DNA of 64,000 bases from Rhizobacter sp. OV335 (GCF_900142965.1 NZ_FRCQ01000032.1:1-64000), one strand, 5' to 3'. Counted from the stretch's first letter, positions 37,289 to 48,851 are shown. Notes: a model not told the origin generated them from the letters alone. Numbers and translations are program-made.

Positions 37289-37705
37289 TCAATGGTGGTG
37301 CCCGCAGGCCGATGCGGCCTTGTCGGGCATCGGCGTGTCGCGCGTGGCGCCCACCGCCTGCAGCCGCGCCTCGTACTGCTGCCACAGGTCGGCCTCTTGC
37401 GAGCCGAGGAAGTAGAGGTAGTCCCACGAGAAGATGCCGGTCTGGTGGCCGTCGGAGAAGGTCGGCTGCACCGCGTAGTTGCCGACCGGCTCGAGCGCCG
37501 TCAGCGTGACCTCGCGCTTGCCGGTCTGCAGCGTCTCCTGGCCCGGGCCGTGGCCCTTGACCTCGGCCGATGGCGAGTAGACCCGCATCAGCTCGAACGG
37601 GATGCGGAAGCTGCGTCCGTCGGCGAAGGCCACCTCGAGCACGCGCGATTGCTCGTGCACCGTGATCGCGGTGGGTTGCGGGGTCTGGGCAGTGAGGCCG
37701 GCCAT
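37289..37705 (-). CDS. DUF971 / GBBH-like N-terminal domain protein
   Basis: Protein of 138 residues, matching the gamma-butyrobetaine-hydroxylase-like N-terminal domain (DUF971). Visible core motifs are [34 protein letters not shown] and [19 protein letters not shown]. The tail carries extra histidines (CGHHH), perhaps a metal site. It is commonly located just before ubiE in betaproteobacteria, as here, suggesting a role around quinone or Fe-S metabolism, but the function is not established. Start 37705 is the ATG that gives the standard N-terminus. Confidence 0.9.
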   Translation of the reverse strand: MAGLTAQTPQPTAITVHEQSRVLEVAFADGRSFRIPFELMRVYSPSAEVKGHGPGQETLQTGKREVTLTALEPVGNYAVQPTFSDGHQTGIFSWDYLYFLGSQEADLWQQYEARLQAVGATRDTPMPDKAASACGHHH

Positions 37706-37728
37706 GGGGATTCCGAGTGTAGGAGGGT

Positions 37729-38190
37729 TCAGGCCGCGTGCGACAGCGCGGCGGCGACGCGTTCGTCGAGGCCTGTCAGATGCTGCGCCAGGCGTTCGGC
37801 CGCGGGGGGCTGCACGTCGCGCTGGCGCGTGCCCCAGATGGGCTGCGGGAAGTGGCTGTCCCAGTCGAAGCGCGCGATGACGTGCCAGTGCAGGTGCGGC
37901 ACCATGTTGCCCAGCGCCGCGAGGTTGATCTTGGTCGGCGAGAGGGCCTCGCGCAGCACGCGCTCGACGCTGGCCACCAGCGTCATCGCGTGAGCGCGGG
38001 CGGTGGCATCGAGGTCGGAGAACTCGGCCAGGTGCTGGCGCGAGACGACGCGGTAGAAGCCGGGGAAGTTCGCATCGGCGATGCGGATCACGCGCCAGGC
38101 GTCGTCCTGCCACACCAGCGCGCCGCCGCTCTCGCGGCACAGCTCGCAGCCGGGGGCGGGGTGGTCGGGGCGGAGGAAGTCTGCAGGCAT
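37729..38190 (-). CDS. HIT family protein
   Basis: Histidine-triad nucleotide hydrolase-like protein of 153 residues. The signature H-x-H-x-H is present as MVPHLHWHVIARFDWD. An N-terminal Cys pair is seen in GCELCRESGG, which may be a zinc site in some HIT subfamilies. HIT proteins hydrolyse nucleotide phosphoramidates or related dinucleotides. It is the first gene of the HIT-DUF971-ubiE run. The start at 38190 was chosen over an upstream in-frame codon, since the family usually begins shortly before the CELC segment. Confidence 0.88.
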   Translation of the reverse strand: MPADFLRPDHPAPGCELCRESGGALVWQDDAWRVIRIADANFPGFYRVVSRQHLAEFSDLDATARAHAMTLVASVERVLREALSPTKINLAALGNMVPHLHWHVIARFDWDSHFPQPIWGTRQRDVQPPAAERLAQHLTGLDERVAAALSHAA

Positions 38191-38252
38191 CCGCGCATTA
38201 TCGGCGGCGCCGATAACATCGGCGCTTCCTTCCAAGAACGGGACACGCCGTC

Positions 38253-39233
38253 ATGACCTCTGCGCTCACACGCCGCCACTTCAACATCGCCCTCGCTGGT
38301 GCGCTCGCGTCCGCAGGCACGGCCTACGGTGCCGACGCCTGGCCGTCGAAGCCGATCCGCTGGGTGGTGGCCTACCCGGCCGGCGGCGGCTCGGACTTCC
38401 TCGCGCGGCAGCTCGCGCCGCAGCTGGGCAAGCAGCTCGGCCAGACGATCATCATCGACAACCGCCCGGGCGCGGCCGGCATGATCGGCACCGACAACGC
38501 GGCCAAGTCGCCGCCGGACGGCTACACGATCGTGACCGGCGACAACGGCGCGATGGTCTTCAACTCGGCGATGTACAAGAAGGTGCCGTACGACCCGAAG
38601 GACCTGGCGCCGGTCGGCTTCATGGCGCGCTTCCCGCTGATCCTCGCGGTGAACCCGAATGCCGGCTTCACGAGCGCGCAGCAGCTGCTGGACGCGATCA
38701 AGAAGAACCCGGGCAAGTACAGCTACGCATCGCCCGGCATCGGCAGCCCGCACCATTTGGCGATGGAGCTGCTGAAGGACCGCACCGGCAGCTTCGTCGT
38801 GCACGTGCCGTACCGCGGCACGGCGCTCGCGGTGCAGGATGTCATCTCGGGCCAGGTGCCGATGATGGTGCTGGACACCGCGGCCGGGCTGCCGCAGATC
38901 AAGGGCGGCAAGGTGCGCGCACTCGCGGTGATGTCGAAGAAGCGCATCGCGTCATTGCCGGATGTGCCGACGCTCGACGAGCTGGGCATCAAGGGCTTCG
39001 AGGTGACGGCGTGGCAAGGGCTGTTCGTGCCGCACGGCACGCCGGCCGAGATCGTCGCGCGACTGACGCAGGAGATGCACAAGGCGATCACGACGCCGGA
39101 GGTGAAGGCGCGGCTGGAGGAGTTCGGGCTGGATGTCGCACCGACCGACGGGCCGGCGCTGGCCGCCTTCGTTCAACAGGAGACGAGGTTCTGGCATGCG
39201 CTGATCAAGGAGCGCAAGCTGAGCGCCGATTGA
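38253..39233 (+). CDS. Bug-family (TctC) tripartite tricarboxylate transporter substrate-binding protein
   Basis: Periplasmic binding protein of 326 residues with a Tat-like or Sec signal (LTRRHFNIALAGALASAGTA). Family motifs are PSKPIRWVVAYPAGGGSDFL, IIDNRPGAAGMIGTDNAAKS, the ligand loop YASPGIGSPHHLAMELL, VHVPYRGTALAVQDVISGQV and VPTLDELGIKGFEVTAWQGL. Such proteins are very numerous in Burkholderiales, often orphaned from TctA/TctB, as here. The ligand is probably a carboxylate but cannot be predicted. The 3' end runs into a repeat cluster shared with the convergent dehydrogenase gene. Confidence 0.95.
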   Translation: MTSALTRRHFNIALAGALASAGTAYGADAWPSKPIRWVVAYPAGGGSDFLARQLAPQLGKQLGQTIIIDNRPGAAGMIGTDNAAKSPPDGYTIVTGDNGAMVFNSAMYKKVPYDPKDLAPVGFMARFPLILAVNPNAGFTSAQQLLDAIKKNPGKYSYASPGIGSPHHLAMELLKDRTGSFVVHVPYRGTALAVQDVISGQVPMMVLDTAAGLPQIKGGKVRALAVMSKKRIASLPDVPTLDELGIKGFEVTAWQGLFVPHGTPAEIVARLTQEMHKAITTPEVKARLEEFGLDVAPTDGPALAAFVQQETRFWHALIKERKLSAD

Positions 39234-39244
39234 GGCGCCTGAAC

Positions 39245-39413
39245 CGTTCGGGCTGAGCCTGTCGAAGCCTGAACTCCGTTCGCCCTGAGCCTGTCGAAGG
39301 GTCGGGCTGAGCCTGTCGAAGCCGGCGAGTGGCACGGGCGTTTCGACAAGCTCAACGCGAACGGAGCAGCGGGGTCTCACATCGCCGGCTTCGACGGGCT
39401 CAGCCCGAACGGA
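39245..39413. repeat. Array of CCTGAGCCTGTCGAAG-type palindromic repeats between convergent genes
   Basis: Five units are seen: forward at about 39245-39267, 39277-39300 and 39302-39322, and inverted at about 39339-39363 and 39386-39412. They belong to the same family as 26621-26772. The array fills the gap between the convergent Bug gene and the DUF3683 dehydrogenase gene. Forward and inverted units can pair into a large stem, which would work as a bidirectional terminator. Confidence 0.85.
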
Positions 39414-39432
39414 GCGGGACGGGCATCAGACG

Positions 39433-42400
39433 TCACACCAACACGCGCTCGATCCCGCCGTCATTCGCCATCTCCACATACTCCGGCATCCAGTCCGCCC
39501 CGAGGATCTTGTTGGCCATCTCGACGACGATGTAGTCGGCCTCCAGCAGCCCGTTCTGCAGGTCATTGCCGTAGCGCGACAACCCCTGCAAACAGCTCGG
39601 GCAAGACGTCAGGATCTTCACCGGGCCCTCGGCGGCCACCGCGCCGGTCGCGCGCAGCGTCGCCTCGTCGCGGCGCAGTTCTTCTTCCTTGCGGAAGCGC
39701 ACCTGCGTCGAGATGTCGGGCCGCGTGACGCCCAGCGTGCCGCTCTCGCCGCAGCAGCGCTCGCTCTTCAACACGTTGTCGCCCATCAGCGCCTTCACCG
39801 TCTTCATCGGCTCCTGCAGCTTCATCGGCGTATGGCACGGGTCGTGGTACAGGTACCCGGCCCCCTGCGTCGTGTCGAGCGTGATGCCCTTCTCCAGCAG
39901 GTACTCGTGGATGTCGATGATCCGGCAGCCCGGGAAGATCTTGTCGAACTGGTAGCCCTGCAGCTGGTCGTAGCAGGTGCCGCAGCTCACCACCACCGTC
40001 TTGATGTCGAGGTAGTTCAGCGTGTTCGCCACGCGGTGGAACAGCACCCGGTTGTCGGTGATGATCTTGTCGGCCTTGTCGAACTGTCCCGAGCCGCGCT
40101 GCGGATACCCGCAGCACAGGTAGCCCGGCGGCAGCACCGTCTGCACGCCGGCATGCCACAGCATCGCCTGCGTGGCCAGACCCACCTGCGAGAACAGCCG
40201 CTCCGAGCCGCAGCCGGGGAAATAGAACACCGCCTCGGTCTCGGCCGTCGTCGCCTTCGGGTTGCGGATGATCGGGACGTAGTTCTTGTCCTCGATGTCG
40301 AGCAGCGCCCGCGCCGTCTTCTTCGGCAGCCCGCCCGGCAGCTTCTTGTTGATGAAGTGGATCACCTGCTCCTTGATCGGCGCGGTGCCCACCGTCGAAC
40401 GCGGCGCGGCCGTCTGCTTCTTCGCGAGGCCGCGCAGCAGGTTGTTGGCCATGCGCTGCGCCTTGAAGCCCACGTCGACCATCGCGCTGCGCAGCAGCTT
40501 GATCGTCTCCGGGTTGGTGGCATTGAGCATCATCATCGCCATCTTGTTGCCGGGGCGGAAGCTCTTCTTGCCCATCTTGCGCAGCAGGTTGCGCATGTTC
40601 ATCGACACGTCGCCGAAGTCGATCTTCACCGGGCACGGGCTCAGGCACTTGTGGCACACCGTGCAGTGGTCGGCCACGTCCTCGAACTCCTCCCAGTGCT
40701 TGATGCTGACGCCGCGGCGCGTCTGCTCCTCGTACAGGAAGGCCTCGACCAGCAGCGAGGTCGCGAGGATCTTGTTGCGCGGGCTGTACAGCAGGTTGGC
40801 GCGCGGCACGTGCGTCGCGCACACCGGCTTGCACTTGCCGCAGCGCAGGCAATCCTTCACCGACGCGGCGATCTCGCCGATGTCGCTCTGCTGCATGATC
40901 AGCGACTCGTGCCCCATCAGCCCGAAGCTCGGCGTGTAGGCGTTGGTCAGGTCGGCCTTCAGGCGCACGCCATCGAAGCTCGCATCGCGCAGCAGCTTGC
41001 CCTTGTTGAAGCGGCCCTCGGGGTCGACGCGCTGCTTGTACGCGGTGAAGCCGGCCAGCTCCTCGTCGGTGAGGAACTCGAGCTTGGTGATGCCGATGCC
41101 GTGCTCGCCGGAGATCACGCCGTCGAGCGAGCGCGCCAGCTTCATGATGCGCGCCACCGCCTCGTGCGCCGTCTGCAGCATCTCGTAGTTGTCGCTGTTG
41201 ACGGGGATGTTGGTGTGCACATTGCCGTCGCCGGCATGCATGTGCAGCGCCACCCACACGCGGCCGCGCAGCACGTCGGCGTGGATCTTCTGGCAGGCGT
41301 CGACGATCGGCGACAGCGTGGCCCCGGCGAAGATGCCCTGCAGCGGCGCGCGGATCTGCGCCTTCCACGACGCGCGCAGCGTGTGGTCCTGCAGGTCGTC
41401 GAAGAAGCTGACACCGCGATCCGCCTGCACCTGGTCGAGGTTCGACAGCCAGTGCGACCACAGCCCGCGCACGTCGCGCAGCAGCGCCAGCGCCTGCTGC
41501 ACACGGTCTTCGAGCAGCTCGGCCGATGCGATCTGGTTCGCGTCGTCGCTCTTGCCGAGCGGCAGTTGGCCGGCGACGAAGAAATCTTCCAGCGCGTCGA
41601 CCAGCGCCAGCTTGTTGCGCAGGCTCAGCTCGATGTTGATGCGCTCGATGCCGTTGGTGTACTCGCCCATGCGCGGCAGCGGGATCACCACGTCTTCATT
41701 CACCTTGAACGCGTTGGTGTGCCGGCTGATCGCCGCAGTGCGCTTGCGGTCGAGCCAGAACTTCTTGCGCGCCTCGGCGCTGACCGCGACGAAGCCCTCG
41801 CCGGCGCGGCCGTTGGCCAGCCGCACCACCTCGCTGGTGGCCCGCGCCACGGCATCCGGGTCCTCGCCGGCGATGTCGCCGACCAGCACCATCTTCGGCA
41901 AGCCGCCGCGCTTGCTCTTGGTCGCGTAGCCCACCGCCTTGAGATACCGGTCGTCCAGGTGCTCCAGCCCCGCCAGGATCGCGCCGCCGGGCTTCTTCTG
42001 CTCGGCGAACATGAAATCCTTGATCTCGACGATCGACGGCACCGCGTCCTTCGCGTTGCCGAAGAATTCGAGGCACACCGTGCGGGTGTGCGCCGGCATC
42101 TTGTGCACCACCCAGCGCGCGCTGGTGATCAGGCCGTCGCAGCCTTCCTTCTGGATGCCGGGCAGCCCGGCGAGGAACTTGTCGGTGACATCCTTGCCCA
42201 GGCCTTCCTTGCGGAAGGTGCGGCCCGGCACGTCGAGCTGCTCGGTGCGTTCGAGCACCTTGCCGGTCGCGTCGAAGTACTTCAGCTCGAAGCGGGCCAC
42301 GTCGACGTCATGGATCTTGCCCATGTTGTGGTCGAGCCGCACCACCTCCAGCCACTTGGCGTCGGGCGTGACCATGCGCCACGAGGCCAGGTTGTCGAGC

Positions 42401-43341
42401 GCGGTGCCCCACAGCACGGCCTTCTTGCCGCCGGCGTTCATCGCGATGTTGCCGCCGATGCACGAGGCCTCGGCCGAGGTCGGGTCGACCGCGAACACGA
42501 AGCCGGCGCGCTCGGCCGCATCGGCCACGCGCTGCGTGACGACGCCGGCCTCGGTCCAGATGGTGGCCACGTCGCGGTCCATGCCGGGCAGGCGCATCAC
42601 CTCGACCTCGGTCATCGCCTCGAGCTTCTCGGTGTTGATGACCGCGCTGTTCCAGGTCAGCGGCACGGCGCCGCCGGTGTAGCCGGTGCCGCCCCCGCGC
42701 GGGATGATCGTCAGGCCCAGCTCGATGCACGCCTTCACCAGCGCGGCCATCTCGGCCTCGGTGTCGGGGGTCAGCACGACGAACGGGTATTCGACGCGCC
42801 AGTCGGTCGCGTCGGTCACGTGCGACACGCGGGACAGACCGTCGTACTTGATGTTGTCCTTCGCGGTGTGGCGGCCGAGCGCGCGGGTGGCCTTGCGGCG
42901 CAGCGCGTCCATCGCGTCGAACTGGTCGGCGAAGGCCTGCACGGCTTGGTGGGCAGCGTCCAGCAGCTCGCCGACCGAGGCGTCGCGCTGGGCGTCGCCG
43001 TCAGGGGTCCGCCGCGCCTGCACCTCGCGCAGCCGGTGGTTCAGCGCCTCGATCAGCAGGCGGCGGCGGCGCGGGTTGTCGAGCAGGTCGTCCTGCAGGT
43101 AGGGGTTGCGCTGCACCACCCAGATGTCGCCCAGCACCTCGTAGAGCATGCGGGCCGAGCGGCCGGTCTGGCGTTCGTCGCGCAGGCGGTCCAGCAGTTC
43201 CCAGGCCCGCGACCCCAGGATCCGGATCACGATCTCGCGGTCGGAGAACGAGGTGTAGTTGTACGGAATCTCGCGCAGGCGGGGTGCCTTGTGCGCGGCA
43301 GTCGCCGCGGCGATCTGGTTCAGCGGGATGGGTGCGTTCAT
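39433..43341 (-). CDS. Giant FAD-binding oxidoreductase with Fe-S and CCG domains (DUF3683)
   Basis: Fusion protein of 1302 residues. A DUF3683-type N-terminus ([19 protein letters not shown]) is followed by the FAD-binding PCMH domain ([36 protein letters not shown]) and an FAD-oxidase C-terminal domain ([12 protein letters not shown]). Two 4Fe-4S motifs come next ([30 protein letters not shown]) and then a CCG-type domain ([51 protein letters not shown]). Such fusions oxidise D-lactate, glycolate or similar 2-hydroxy acids and pass electrons to quinone. The substrate cannot be told from sequence. Start 43341 is the ATG nearest the family start. Confidence 0.93.
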   Translation of the reverse strand: MNAPIPLNQIAAATAAHKAPRLREIPYNYTSFSDREIVIRILGSRAWELLDRLRDERQTGRSARMLYEVLGDIWVVQRNPYLQDDLLDNPRRRRLLIEALNHRLREVQARRTPDGDAQRDASVGELLDAAHQAVQAFADQFDAMDALRRKATRALGRHTAKDNIKYDGLSRVSHVTDATDWRVEYPFVVLTPDTEAEMAALVKACIELGLTIIPRGGGTGYTGGAVPLTWNSAVINTEKLEAMTEVEVMRLPGMDRDVATIWTEAGVVTQRVADAAERAGFVFAVDPTSAEASCIGGNIAMNAGGKKAVLWGTALDNLASWRMVTPDAKWLEVVRLDHNMGKIHDVDVARFELKYFDATGKVLERTEQLDVPGRTFRKEGLGKDVTDKFLAGLPGIQKEGCDGLITSARWVVHKMPAHTRTVCLEFFGNAKDAVPSIVEIKDFMFAEQKKPGGAILAGLEHLDDRYLKAVGYATKSKRGGLPKMVLVGDIAGEDPDAVARATSEVVRLANGRAGEGFVAVSAEARKKFWLDRKRTAAISRHTNAFKVNEDVVIPLPRMGEYTNGIERINIELSLRNKLALVDALEDFFVAGQLPLGKSDDANQIASAELLEDRVQQALALLRDVRGLWSHWLSNLDQVQADRGVSFFDDLQDHTLRASWKAQIRAPLQGIFAGATLSPIVDACQKIHADVLRGRVWVALHMHAGDGNVHTNIPVNSDNYEMLQTAHEAVARIMKLARSLDGVISGEHGIGITKLEFLTDEELAGFTAYKQRVDPEGRFNKGKLLRDASFDGVRLKADLTNAYTPSFGLMGHESLIMQQSDIGEIAASVKDCLRCGKCKPVCATHVPRANLLYSPRNKILATSLLVEAFLYEEQTRRGVSIKHWEEFEDVADHCTVCHKCLSPCPVKIDFGDVSMNMRNLLRKMGKKSFRPGNKMAMMMLNATNPETIKLLRSAMVDVGFKAQRMANNLLRGLAKKQTAAPRSTVGTAPIKEQVIHFINKKLPGGLPKKTARALLDIEDKNYVPIIRNPKATTAETEAVFYFPGCGSERLFSQVGLATQAMLWHAGVQTVLPPGYLCCGYPQRGSGQFDKADKIITDNRVLFHRVANTLNYLDIKTVVVSCGTCYDQLQGYQFDKIFPGCRIIDIHEYLLEKGITLDTTQGAGYLYHDPCHTPMKLQEPMKTVKALMGDNVLKSERCCGESGTLGVTRPDISTQVRFRKEEELRRDEATLRATGAVAAEGPVKILTSCPSCLQGLSRYGNDLQNGLLEADYIVVEMANKILGADWMPEYVEMANDGGIERVLV

Positions 43342-43439
43342 GGGGGCCAGGCAGCCTGCTCGCCTGTGGGGCACTTGGTCGCAAATGGTACCTCAGGGGA
43401 TTGTGTTCGCTGGCGCAGGACGGCGGGCGCTCCGGGGCG

Positions 43440-43725
43440 GGACTGTCCCCCGCCGGTGGACTGCCTCGCGGCAGTCCACCGGCTCCTCCTTTACGTCCCT
43501 CCCCGGAGCCCCCACCACCCTGCGCCCGGGTTGCCTCGCGCGAGGAACTTGGAACACACACCCTCCCCCACCCACACGCTGCGGAACGCGCGCAGGAGGG
43601 AACGTTTCCGGCGCGGGGTGCTGGGGTGCTCGCGGACAGGACGTAAAGGAGGAGCCCTCGGGCCGCCGGGAGGCGGCTCGAGGGCGGGGGACAGTCCAGT
43701 CCGTGAGTACCCCAGCACCCCGCGC
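43440..43725. repeat. Interlocking perfect inverted repeats upstream of ugpB
   Basis: Four perfect inverted pairs lie in a gene-free 519-base gap. They are 43440-43454 with 43683-43697 (15 bases), 43481-43498 with 43639-43656 (18 bases), 43611-43627 with 43709-43725 (17 bases), and a local hairpin 43455-43464 with 43471-43480 (10 bases, 6-base loop). The first two nest, and the third interlocks with them. No coding sequence is supported across 43342-43860. The organisation suggests two overlapping copies of a non-coding mobile repeat, or a structured RNA or DNA element. Confidence 0.85.
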
Positions 43726-43860
43726 CCGCACACGAAAGAGCCCAGAGGGGTATTCCACAGTTGCCGCAGCCCCCCAACCGCGACATAAACGGACTGTCAC
43801 AAACTCGTAGCACACTGCGCGGCTGGTCAAAAACCAACCCGTCATTTTCCGGAGAAGTAC

Positions 43861-45189
43861 ATGACAACGAAAAGATACGCCGCCCTCGCCGCCGCCGGCT
43901 TCGCCGCGCTGGCGCTCGCCGGCCCCGCCCAGGCCCAGGTCGAAGTGCAGTGGTGGCATTCGATGACCGGCGGCCTGAACGAATGGGTCAACGACCTGGC
44001 CACGCAGTTCAACAACAGCCAGAAAGACTACAAGGTCGTCCCGACCTTCAAGGGCAACTACGACGAGTCGATGACCGCCGCGGTGGCCGCCTTCCGTGCT
44101 GGCAACGCACCGCACATCCTGCAGGTGTTCGAGGTCGGTACCGCGACGATGATGTCGGCCAAGGGCGCGATCAAGCCGGTCGGCGAAGTGATGAAGCAGA
44201 GCGGCGTCAGCTTCGACCCGAAGGCCTACGTGCCGGCGGTCTCGGGCTACTACACCGCGCCGAACGGCGAGATGCTGTCGTTCCCGTTCAACAGCTCGAC
44301 GACGATCTTCTATTACAACAAGGACGCCTTCAAGGCCGCCGGGCTCGACCCGAACAAGCCGCCGACCACCTGGCCGGAAGTGACGCTGGCCGCCGCGAAG
44401 CTGAAGGCCAACGGCTCGAAGTGCCCGTACACCACCAGCTGGATGAGCTGGGTGCACCTGGAGAGCTTCTCGACCTGGCACAACACGCTGTTCGCGACGC
44501 AGAACAACGGCTTCGGCGGCCCGAGCGCCCGCCTGGCCTTCAACTCGCCGCTGCACCTGCGCCACTTCGAGAACCTGGCCAACATGTCCAAGCAGGGCCT
44601 GTTCGTCTACAAGGGCCGCGCGAGCGTCGCGGTGCCGTCGTTCGTGTCGGGTGAATGCGCGATGTTCACCGGTTCGTCGGGCTCGTACGCCGATGTCAGC
44701 AAGGGCGCGAAGTTCGCGTACGGGCTGGCCCCGCTGCCGTACTACCAGGATGTGCCGGGTGCGCCGCAGAACACCGCGATCGGCGGTGCGAGCCTGTGGG
44801 TGATGGCAGGCAAGAAGCCGGCCGAGTACAAGGCCGTCGCCGAGTTCTTCAAGTACCTGTCGAGCCCGGACGTGCAGTCGGCCAGCCACAAGCGCACCGG
44901 CTACCTGCCGATCACGACGGCGGCCTACGAGCAGACCGAGAAGTCGGGCTTCTACAAGGAAAAGCCGGGCACCGACGTCGCGGTGACGCAGATGATCCGC
45001 AAGACGACCGACAAGTCGCGCGGCATCCGCCTCGGCAACTTCGTGCAGATCCGCACCATCATCGACGAGGAAACCGAGCAGATCTGGTCGGGCAAGAAGG
45101 ACGCGAAGACGGCGCTGGACGACGCGGTGAAGCGCGGCAACGAGCAGCTGGAGCGCTTCGAAAAAGCGAACAAGGCGCCCGCGCCTTGA
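43861..45189 (+). CDS. ugpB: sn-Glycerol-3-phosphate ABC transporter, substrate-binding protein
   Basis: Periplasmic binding protein of 442 residues. The signal peptide is ALAAAGFAALALAGPAQAQ. The mature protein starts VEVQWWHSMTGGLNEWVNDL, typical of UgpB, with YTTSWMSWVHLESFSTWHNT, GECAMFTGSSGSYADVSKG and AIGGASLWVMAGKKPAEYK further on. It captures glycerol 3-phosphate or glycerophosphodiesters for the UgpAEC permease encoded immediately downstream. ATG at 43861 has GGAG eight bases upstream. In other bacteria the operon is phosphate-regulated; no Pho box was identified here. Confidence 0.96.
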   Translation: MTTKRYAALAAAGFAALALAGPAQAQVEVQWWHSMTGGLNEWVNDLATQFNNSQKDYKVVPTFKGNYDESMTAAVAAFRAGNAPHILQVFEVGTATMMSAKGAIKPVGEVMKQSGVSFDPKAYVPAVSGYYTAPNGEMLSFPFNSSTTIFYYNKDAFKAAGLDPNKPPTTWPEVTLAAAKLKANGSKCPYTTSWMSWVHLESFSTWHNTLFATQNNGFGGPSARLAFNSPLHLRHFENLANMSKQGLFVYKGRASVAVPSFVSGECAMFTGSSGSYADVSKGAKFAYGLAPLPYYQDVPGAPQNTAIGGASLWVMAGKKPAEYKAVAEFFKYLSSPDVQSASHKRTGYLPITTAAYEQTEKSGFYKEKPGTDVAVTQMIRKTTDKSRGIRLGNFVQIRTIIDEETEQIWSGKKDAKTALDDAVKRGNEQLERFEKANKAPAP

Positions 45190-45201
45190 TCTGAACGGGG
45201 T

Positions 45202-45263
45202 CGCGTCGCGGCACAATGCGCGCGACGCGGCTGCCCCAAAAAGGCGGCCACCCCGGCCGCCTT
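45202..45263 (+). promoter_or_regulatory. Two tandem stem-loops between ugpB and ugpA
   Basis: Stem 1 pairs CGCGTCGCG (45202-45210) with CGCGACGCG (45221-45229). Stem 2 pairs AAGGCGGCC (45241-45249) with GGCCGCCTT (45255-45263) around a 5-base loop. No long T-run follows, so full termination is unlikely. Such structures between a binding-protein gene and its permease genes usually stabilise the upstream message and lower downstream expression. Confidence 0.7.
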
Positions 45264-45279
45264 ACTCATTCTGAACCCC

Positions 45280-46164
45280 ATGGAAAAGCGAGTTAGGTTC
45301 GATTCGCAGGTGTTGCCGTGGATGCTTGTCGCACCCCAGCTGGCGATCTGCGCCGTCTTCTTCTTCTGGCCGGCCGCCCAGGCGCTGCTGCAGTCGATGC
45401 AGGTGCAGGACAGCTTCGGCCTGTCGACCGAATGGGTCGGGCTGGAGAACTTCAAGACGCTGTTCGGCGATTCGGCCTACCTCGAATCCTTCAAGGTCAC
45501 CGCGGTGTTCTCACTGCTGGTGGCGGTGCTGGGCATCGCGCTGTCGCTGATGCTGGCGATCTTTGCCGACCGCGTGGTGCGCGGCGCGCTGTTCTACAAG
45601 ACGATGCTGATCATCCCGTATGCGGTGGCACCGGTGGTGACCGGCGTGCTGTGGGTGTTCATGTTCTCGCCGTCGATCGGCGTGGTGGTCTACGGGCTGG
45701 ACCACGTCTTCGGCTTCCAATGGAACCACCTGCTCAACAGCACGCACGCGATGACGATGATCGTCACCGCGGCGGTCTGGAAGCAGATCTCGTACAACTT
45801 CCTGTTCTTCCTGGCCGGCCTGCAGTCGATCCCGAAATCGCTGATCGAGGCCGCGGCCATCGACGGCGCGCGGCCGTGGCGGCGCTTCTGGACCATCCAG
45901 TTCCCGCTGCTGTCGCCGACCACCTTCTTCCTGCTCGTGATCAACATGGTGTACGCGTTCTTCGACACCTTCGCGATCATCGATGCCACCACCCACGGCG
46001 GCCCGGGCCGCGACACCGCGATCCTGGTCTACAAGGTCTATCAAGACGGCTTCAAGGGCGGCGACCTCGGCGGCTCGGCCGCGCAGTCGACGGTGCTGAT
46101 GCTGATCGTCATCACGCTGACGGTGCTGCAGTTCCGCTACGTCGAAAAGAAAGTGCAGTACTGA
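45280..46164 (+). CDS. ugpA: sn-Glycerol-3-phosphate ABC transporter permease
   Basis: Inner-membrane permease of 294 residues with six hydrophobic segments (for example [40 protein letters not shown] and [10 protein letters not shown] near the end). It carries the EAA loop that contacts the ATPase ([20 protein letters not shown]). The sequence [20 protein letters not shown] is typical of UgpA. It lies 90 bases after ugpB, past two stem-loops, and is separated from ugpE by one base. Confidence 0.96.
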   Translation: MEKRVRFDSQVLPWMLVAPQLAICAVFFFWPAAQALLQSMQVQDSFGLSTEWVGLENFKTLFGDSAYLESFKVTAVFSLLVAVLGIALSLMLAIFADRVVRGALFYKTMLIIPYAVAPVVTGVLWVFMFSPSIGVVVYGLDHVFGFQWNHLLNSTHAMTMIVTAAVWKQISYNFLFFLAGLQSIPKSLIEAAAIDGARPWRRFWTIQFPLLSPTTFFLLVINMVYAFFDTFAIIDATTHGGPGRDTAILVYKVYQDGFKGGDLGGSAAQSTVLMLIVITLTVLQFRYVEKKVQY

Positions 46165-46165
46165 C

Positions 46166-47017
46166 ATGGTCGAGCGCCGCTCCACCCTGGGCATCCTCGC
46201 CCACGCCGTGATGATCCTCGGCGTGCTGATCGTCGCGTTCCCGCTGTACATCGCGTTCATCGCGTCGACGCACACCTCGCAGGCCATCCTGCAGGTGCCG
46301 ATGCCGCTGTCGCCCGGCGGGCACTTCTGGGAGAACTACCTCGCGGCGCTGAACGGCCACGGCGGCGGTGCCGGCTCGAACGCGCCGGTCGCCCGCATGA
46401 TGTGGGTGAGCCTGGTCACCGCGCTGGTGATCACCTTCGGCAAGATCGCGATCTCGCTGCTGTCGGCGTTCGCGCTGGTGTACTTCCGCTTCCCGCTGCG
46501 CGGCCTGGTGTTCTGGGCGATCTTCGTCACGCTGATGCTGCCGGTCGAGGTGCGCATCAGCCCGACCTACAAGGTGGTGTCCGACCTGGGCCTGCTGAAC
46601 ACCTATGCCGGCCTCACGGTGCCGCTGATCGCGTCGGCCACCGCGACCTTCCTGTTCCGGCAGTTCTTCCTGACCGTGCCGGACGAGTTGGTCGAGGCCG
46701 CGCGCATCGACGGCGCCGGCCCGATGCGCTTCTTCAAGGACATCCTGCTGCCGCTGTCGAAGACCTCGATCGCGGCGCTGTTCGTGATCCAGTTCATCTA
46801 CGGCTGGAACCAGTACCTGTGGCCGCTGATCGCCACCACCGGCGAGCAGATGTACCCGGTGGTGGTCGGCATCCGGATGATGATTGCCGGTGGCGACTCC
46901 GGCAACGAATGGAACATCGTGATGGCGACCGCCATCCTCGCGATGCTGCCGCCGGCGATCGTCGTGATCCTGATGCAGCGCTGGTTCGTCAAGGGCCTCG
47001 TGGACACCGAGAAGTAA
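46166..47017 (+). CDS. ugpE: sn-Glycerol-3-phosphate ABC transporter permease
   Basis: Second inner-membrane permease of 283 residues with six hydrophobic segments. The EAA loop is [20 protein letters not shown]. The N-terminal [20 protein letters not shown] and the [20 protein letters not shown] stretch before the last helices match UgpE. It pairs with UgpA to form the translocation channel. It starts one base after ugpA ends and precedes ugpC by 11 bases, so it is part of one operon. Confidence 0.96.
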   Translation: MVERRSTLGILAHAVMILGVLIVAFPLYIAFIASTHTSQAILQVPMPLSPGGHFWENYLAALNGHGGGAGSNAPVARMMWVSLVTALVITFGKIAISLLSAFALVYFRFPLRGLVFWAIFVTLMLPVEVRISPTYKVVSDLGLLNTYAGLTVPLIASATATFLFRQFFLTVPDELVEAARIDGAGPMRFFKDILLPLSKTSIAALFVIQFIYGWNQYLWPLIATTGEQMYPVVVGIRMMIAGGDSGNEWNIVMATAILAMLPPAIVVILMQRWFVKGLVDTEK

Positions 47018-47028
47018 AGAACAACACC

Positions 47029-48101
<1,073 letters not shown>

Positions 48102-48105
<4 letters not shown>

Positions 48106-48851
48106 CGGCCTGGCCGTATCCGCTGTGGGTGGCGCACCGGGGGGCCGGGCTGCTGGCACCCGAGAACACGCTGGCCGCGTTCCGCGTCGGCGCGAGCCAC
48201 GGCTACCGCGCGTTCGAATGCGACGTGAAGCTGAGCGCCGACGGTGTGCCCTTCCTGCTGCACGACGCGACGCTGCAGCGCACCACGCCCGAGCGCGGCA
48301 AGGCATCGGAGCGCAGCTGGGACCAGCTGTCGCGGCTGGACGCCGGCGGCTGGCACAGCCGCGGCTTCACTGGCGAGCCGATCCCGAGCTTCGAGGCGAT
48401 CGCCCGCTACTGCCTGCGCAACGGCTTCGCGCTGAACATCGAGATCAAGCCGACGCCGGGCGACGAGGCCGAGACCGGCCGCGTCGTCGCGCGCGAGGCC
48501 GCCCGGCTGTGGGCCGGCGAGGCGGTGCAGCCGCTGCTCAGCTCGTTCAAGCCCGATGCGCTGGCCGCCGCCCGCGACAGTGCGCCGGCGCTGCCGCGCG
48601 CGCTGCTGCTCGACGGCCTGCGCGACGGCTGGCTGGAAGAAGCGCAGTCGCTCGGCTGCGTTGCCGTCGTGACGCACTACGGCCTGATCGACGCCGCGGT
48701 GCTGGCACGCGTGCACGGTGTCGGGCTGCGTGCGCTGGTCTACACCGTGAACGACCCGGCCGAGGCGCGCCGTCTGGTGGCGCTGGGCATCGACGGCATC
48801 ATCACCGACGCCGTCAACCGCTTCTCACCGGGCGCCGCCATCCACGACTGA
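48102..48851 (+). CDS. ugpQ: Glycerophosphodiester phosphodiesterase
   Basis: Cytoplasmic GDPD of 249 residues that hydrolyses glycerophosphodiesters to glycerol 3-phosphate and an alcohol. Family motifs are [20 protein letters not shown] (catalytic His and the Glu-Asn pair), [20 protein letters not shown] (metal ligands and second His), LNIEIKP, and [20 protein letters not shown] and IITD near the end. Its coupling to ugpC by ATGA overlap means imported diesters are processed on entry, completing the pathway. The 3' end overlaps the convergent MFS gene by 27 bases. Confidence 0.97.

Noticed and set aside
32123-37509. Two long plus-strand frames across the exopolysaccharide and ubiE region
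   Set aside because: They are antisense to clearly recognised Wzz, Wza, sugar transferase and UbiE genes, with no family features.
39245-39413. Possible CRISPR array
   Set aside because: Units are in both orientations, imperfect, unevenly spaced and found elsewhere singly; there are no cas genes.
39832-43788. A 1318-codon open frame on the plus strand
   Set aside because: It lies antisense to the DUF3683 dehydrogenase, whose FAD and Fe-S motifs prove the minus strand is coding.
43393-45216. Minus-strand frame of about 600 codons over ugpB and the repeat region
   Set aside because: It is antisense to ugpB and continues through non-coding inverted repeats; the frame is open only because of composition.
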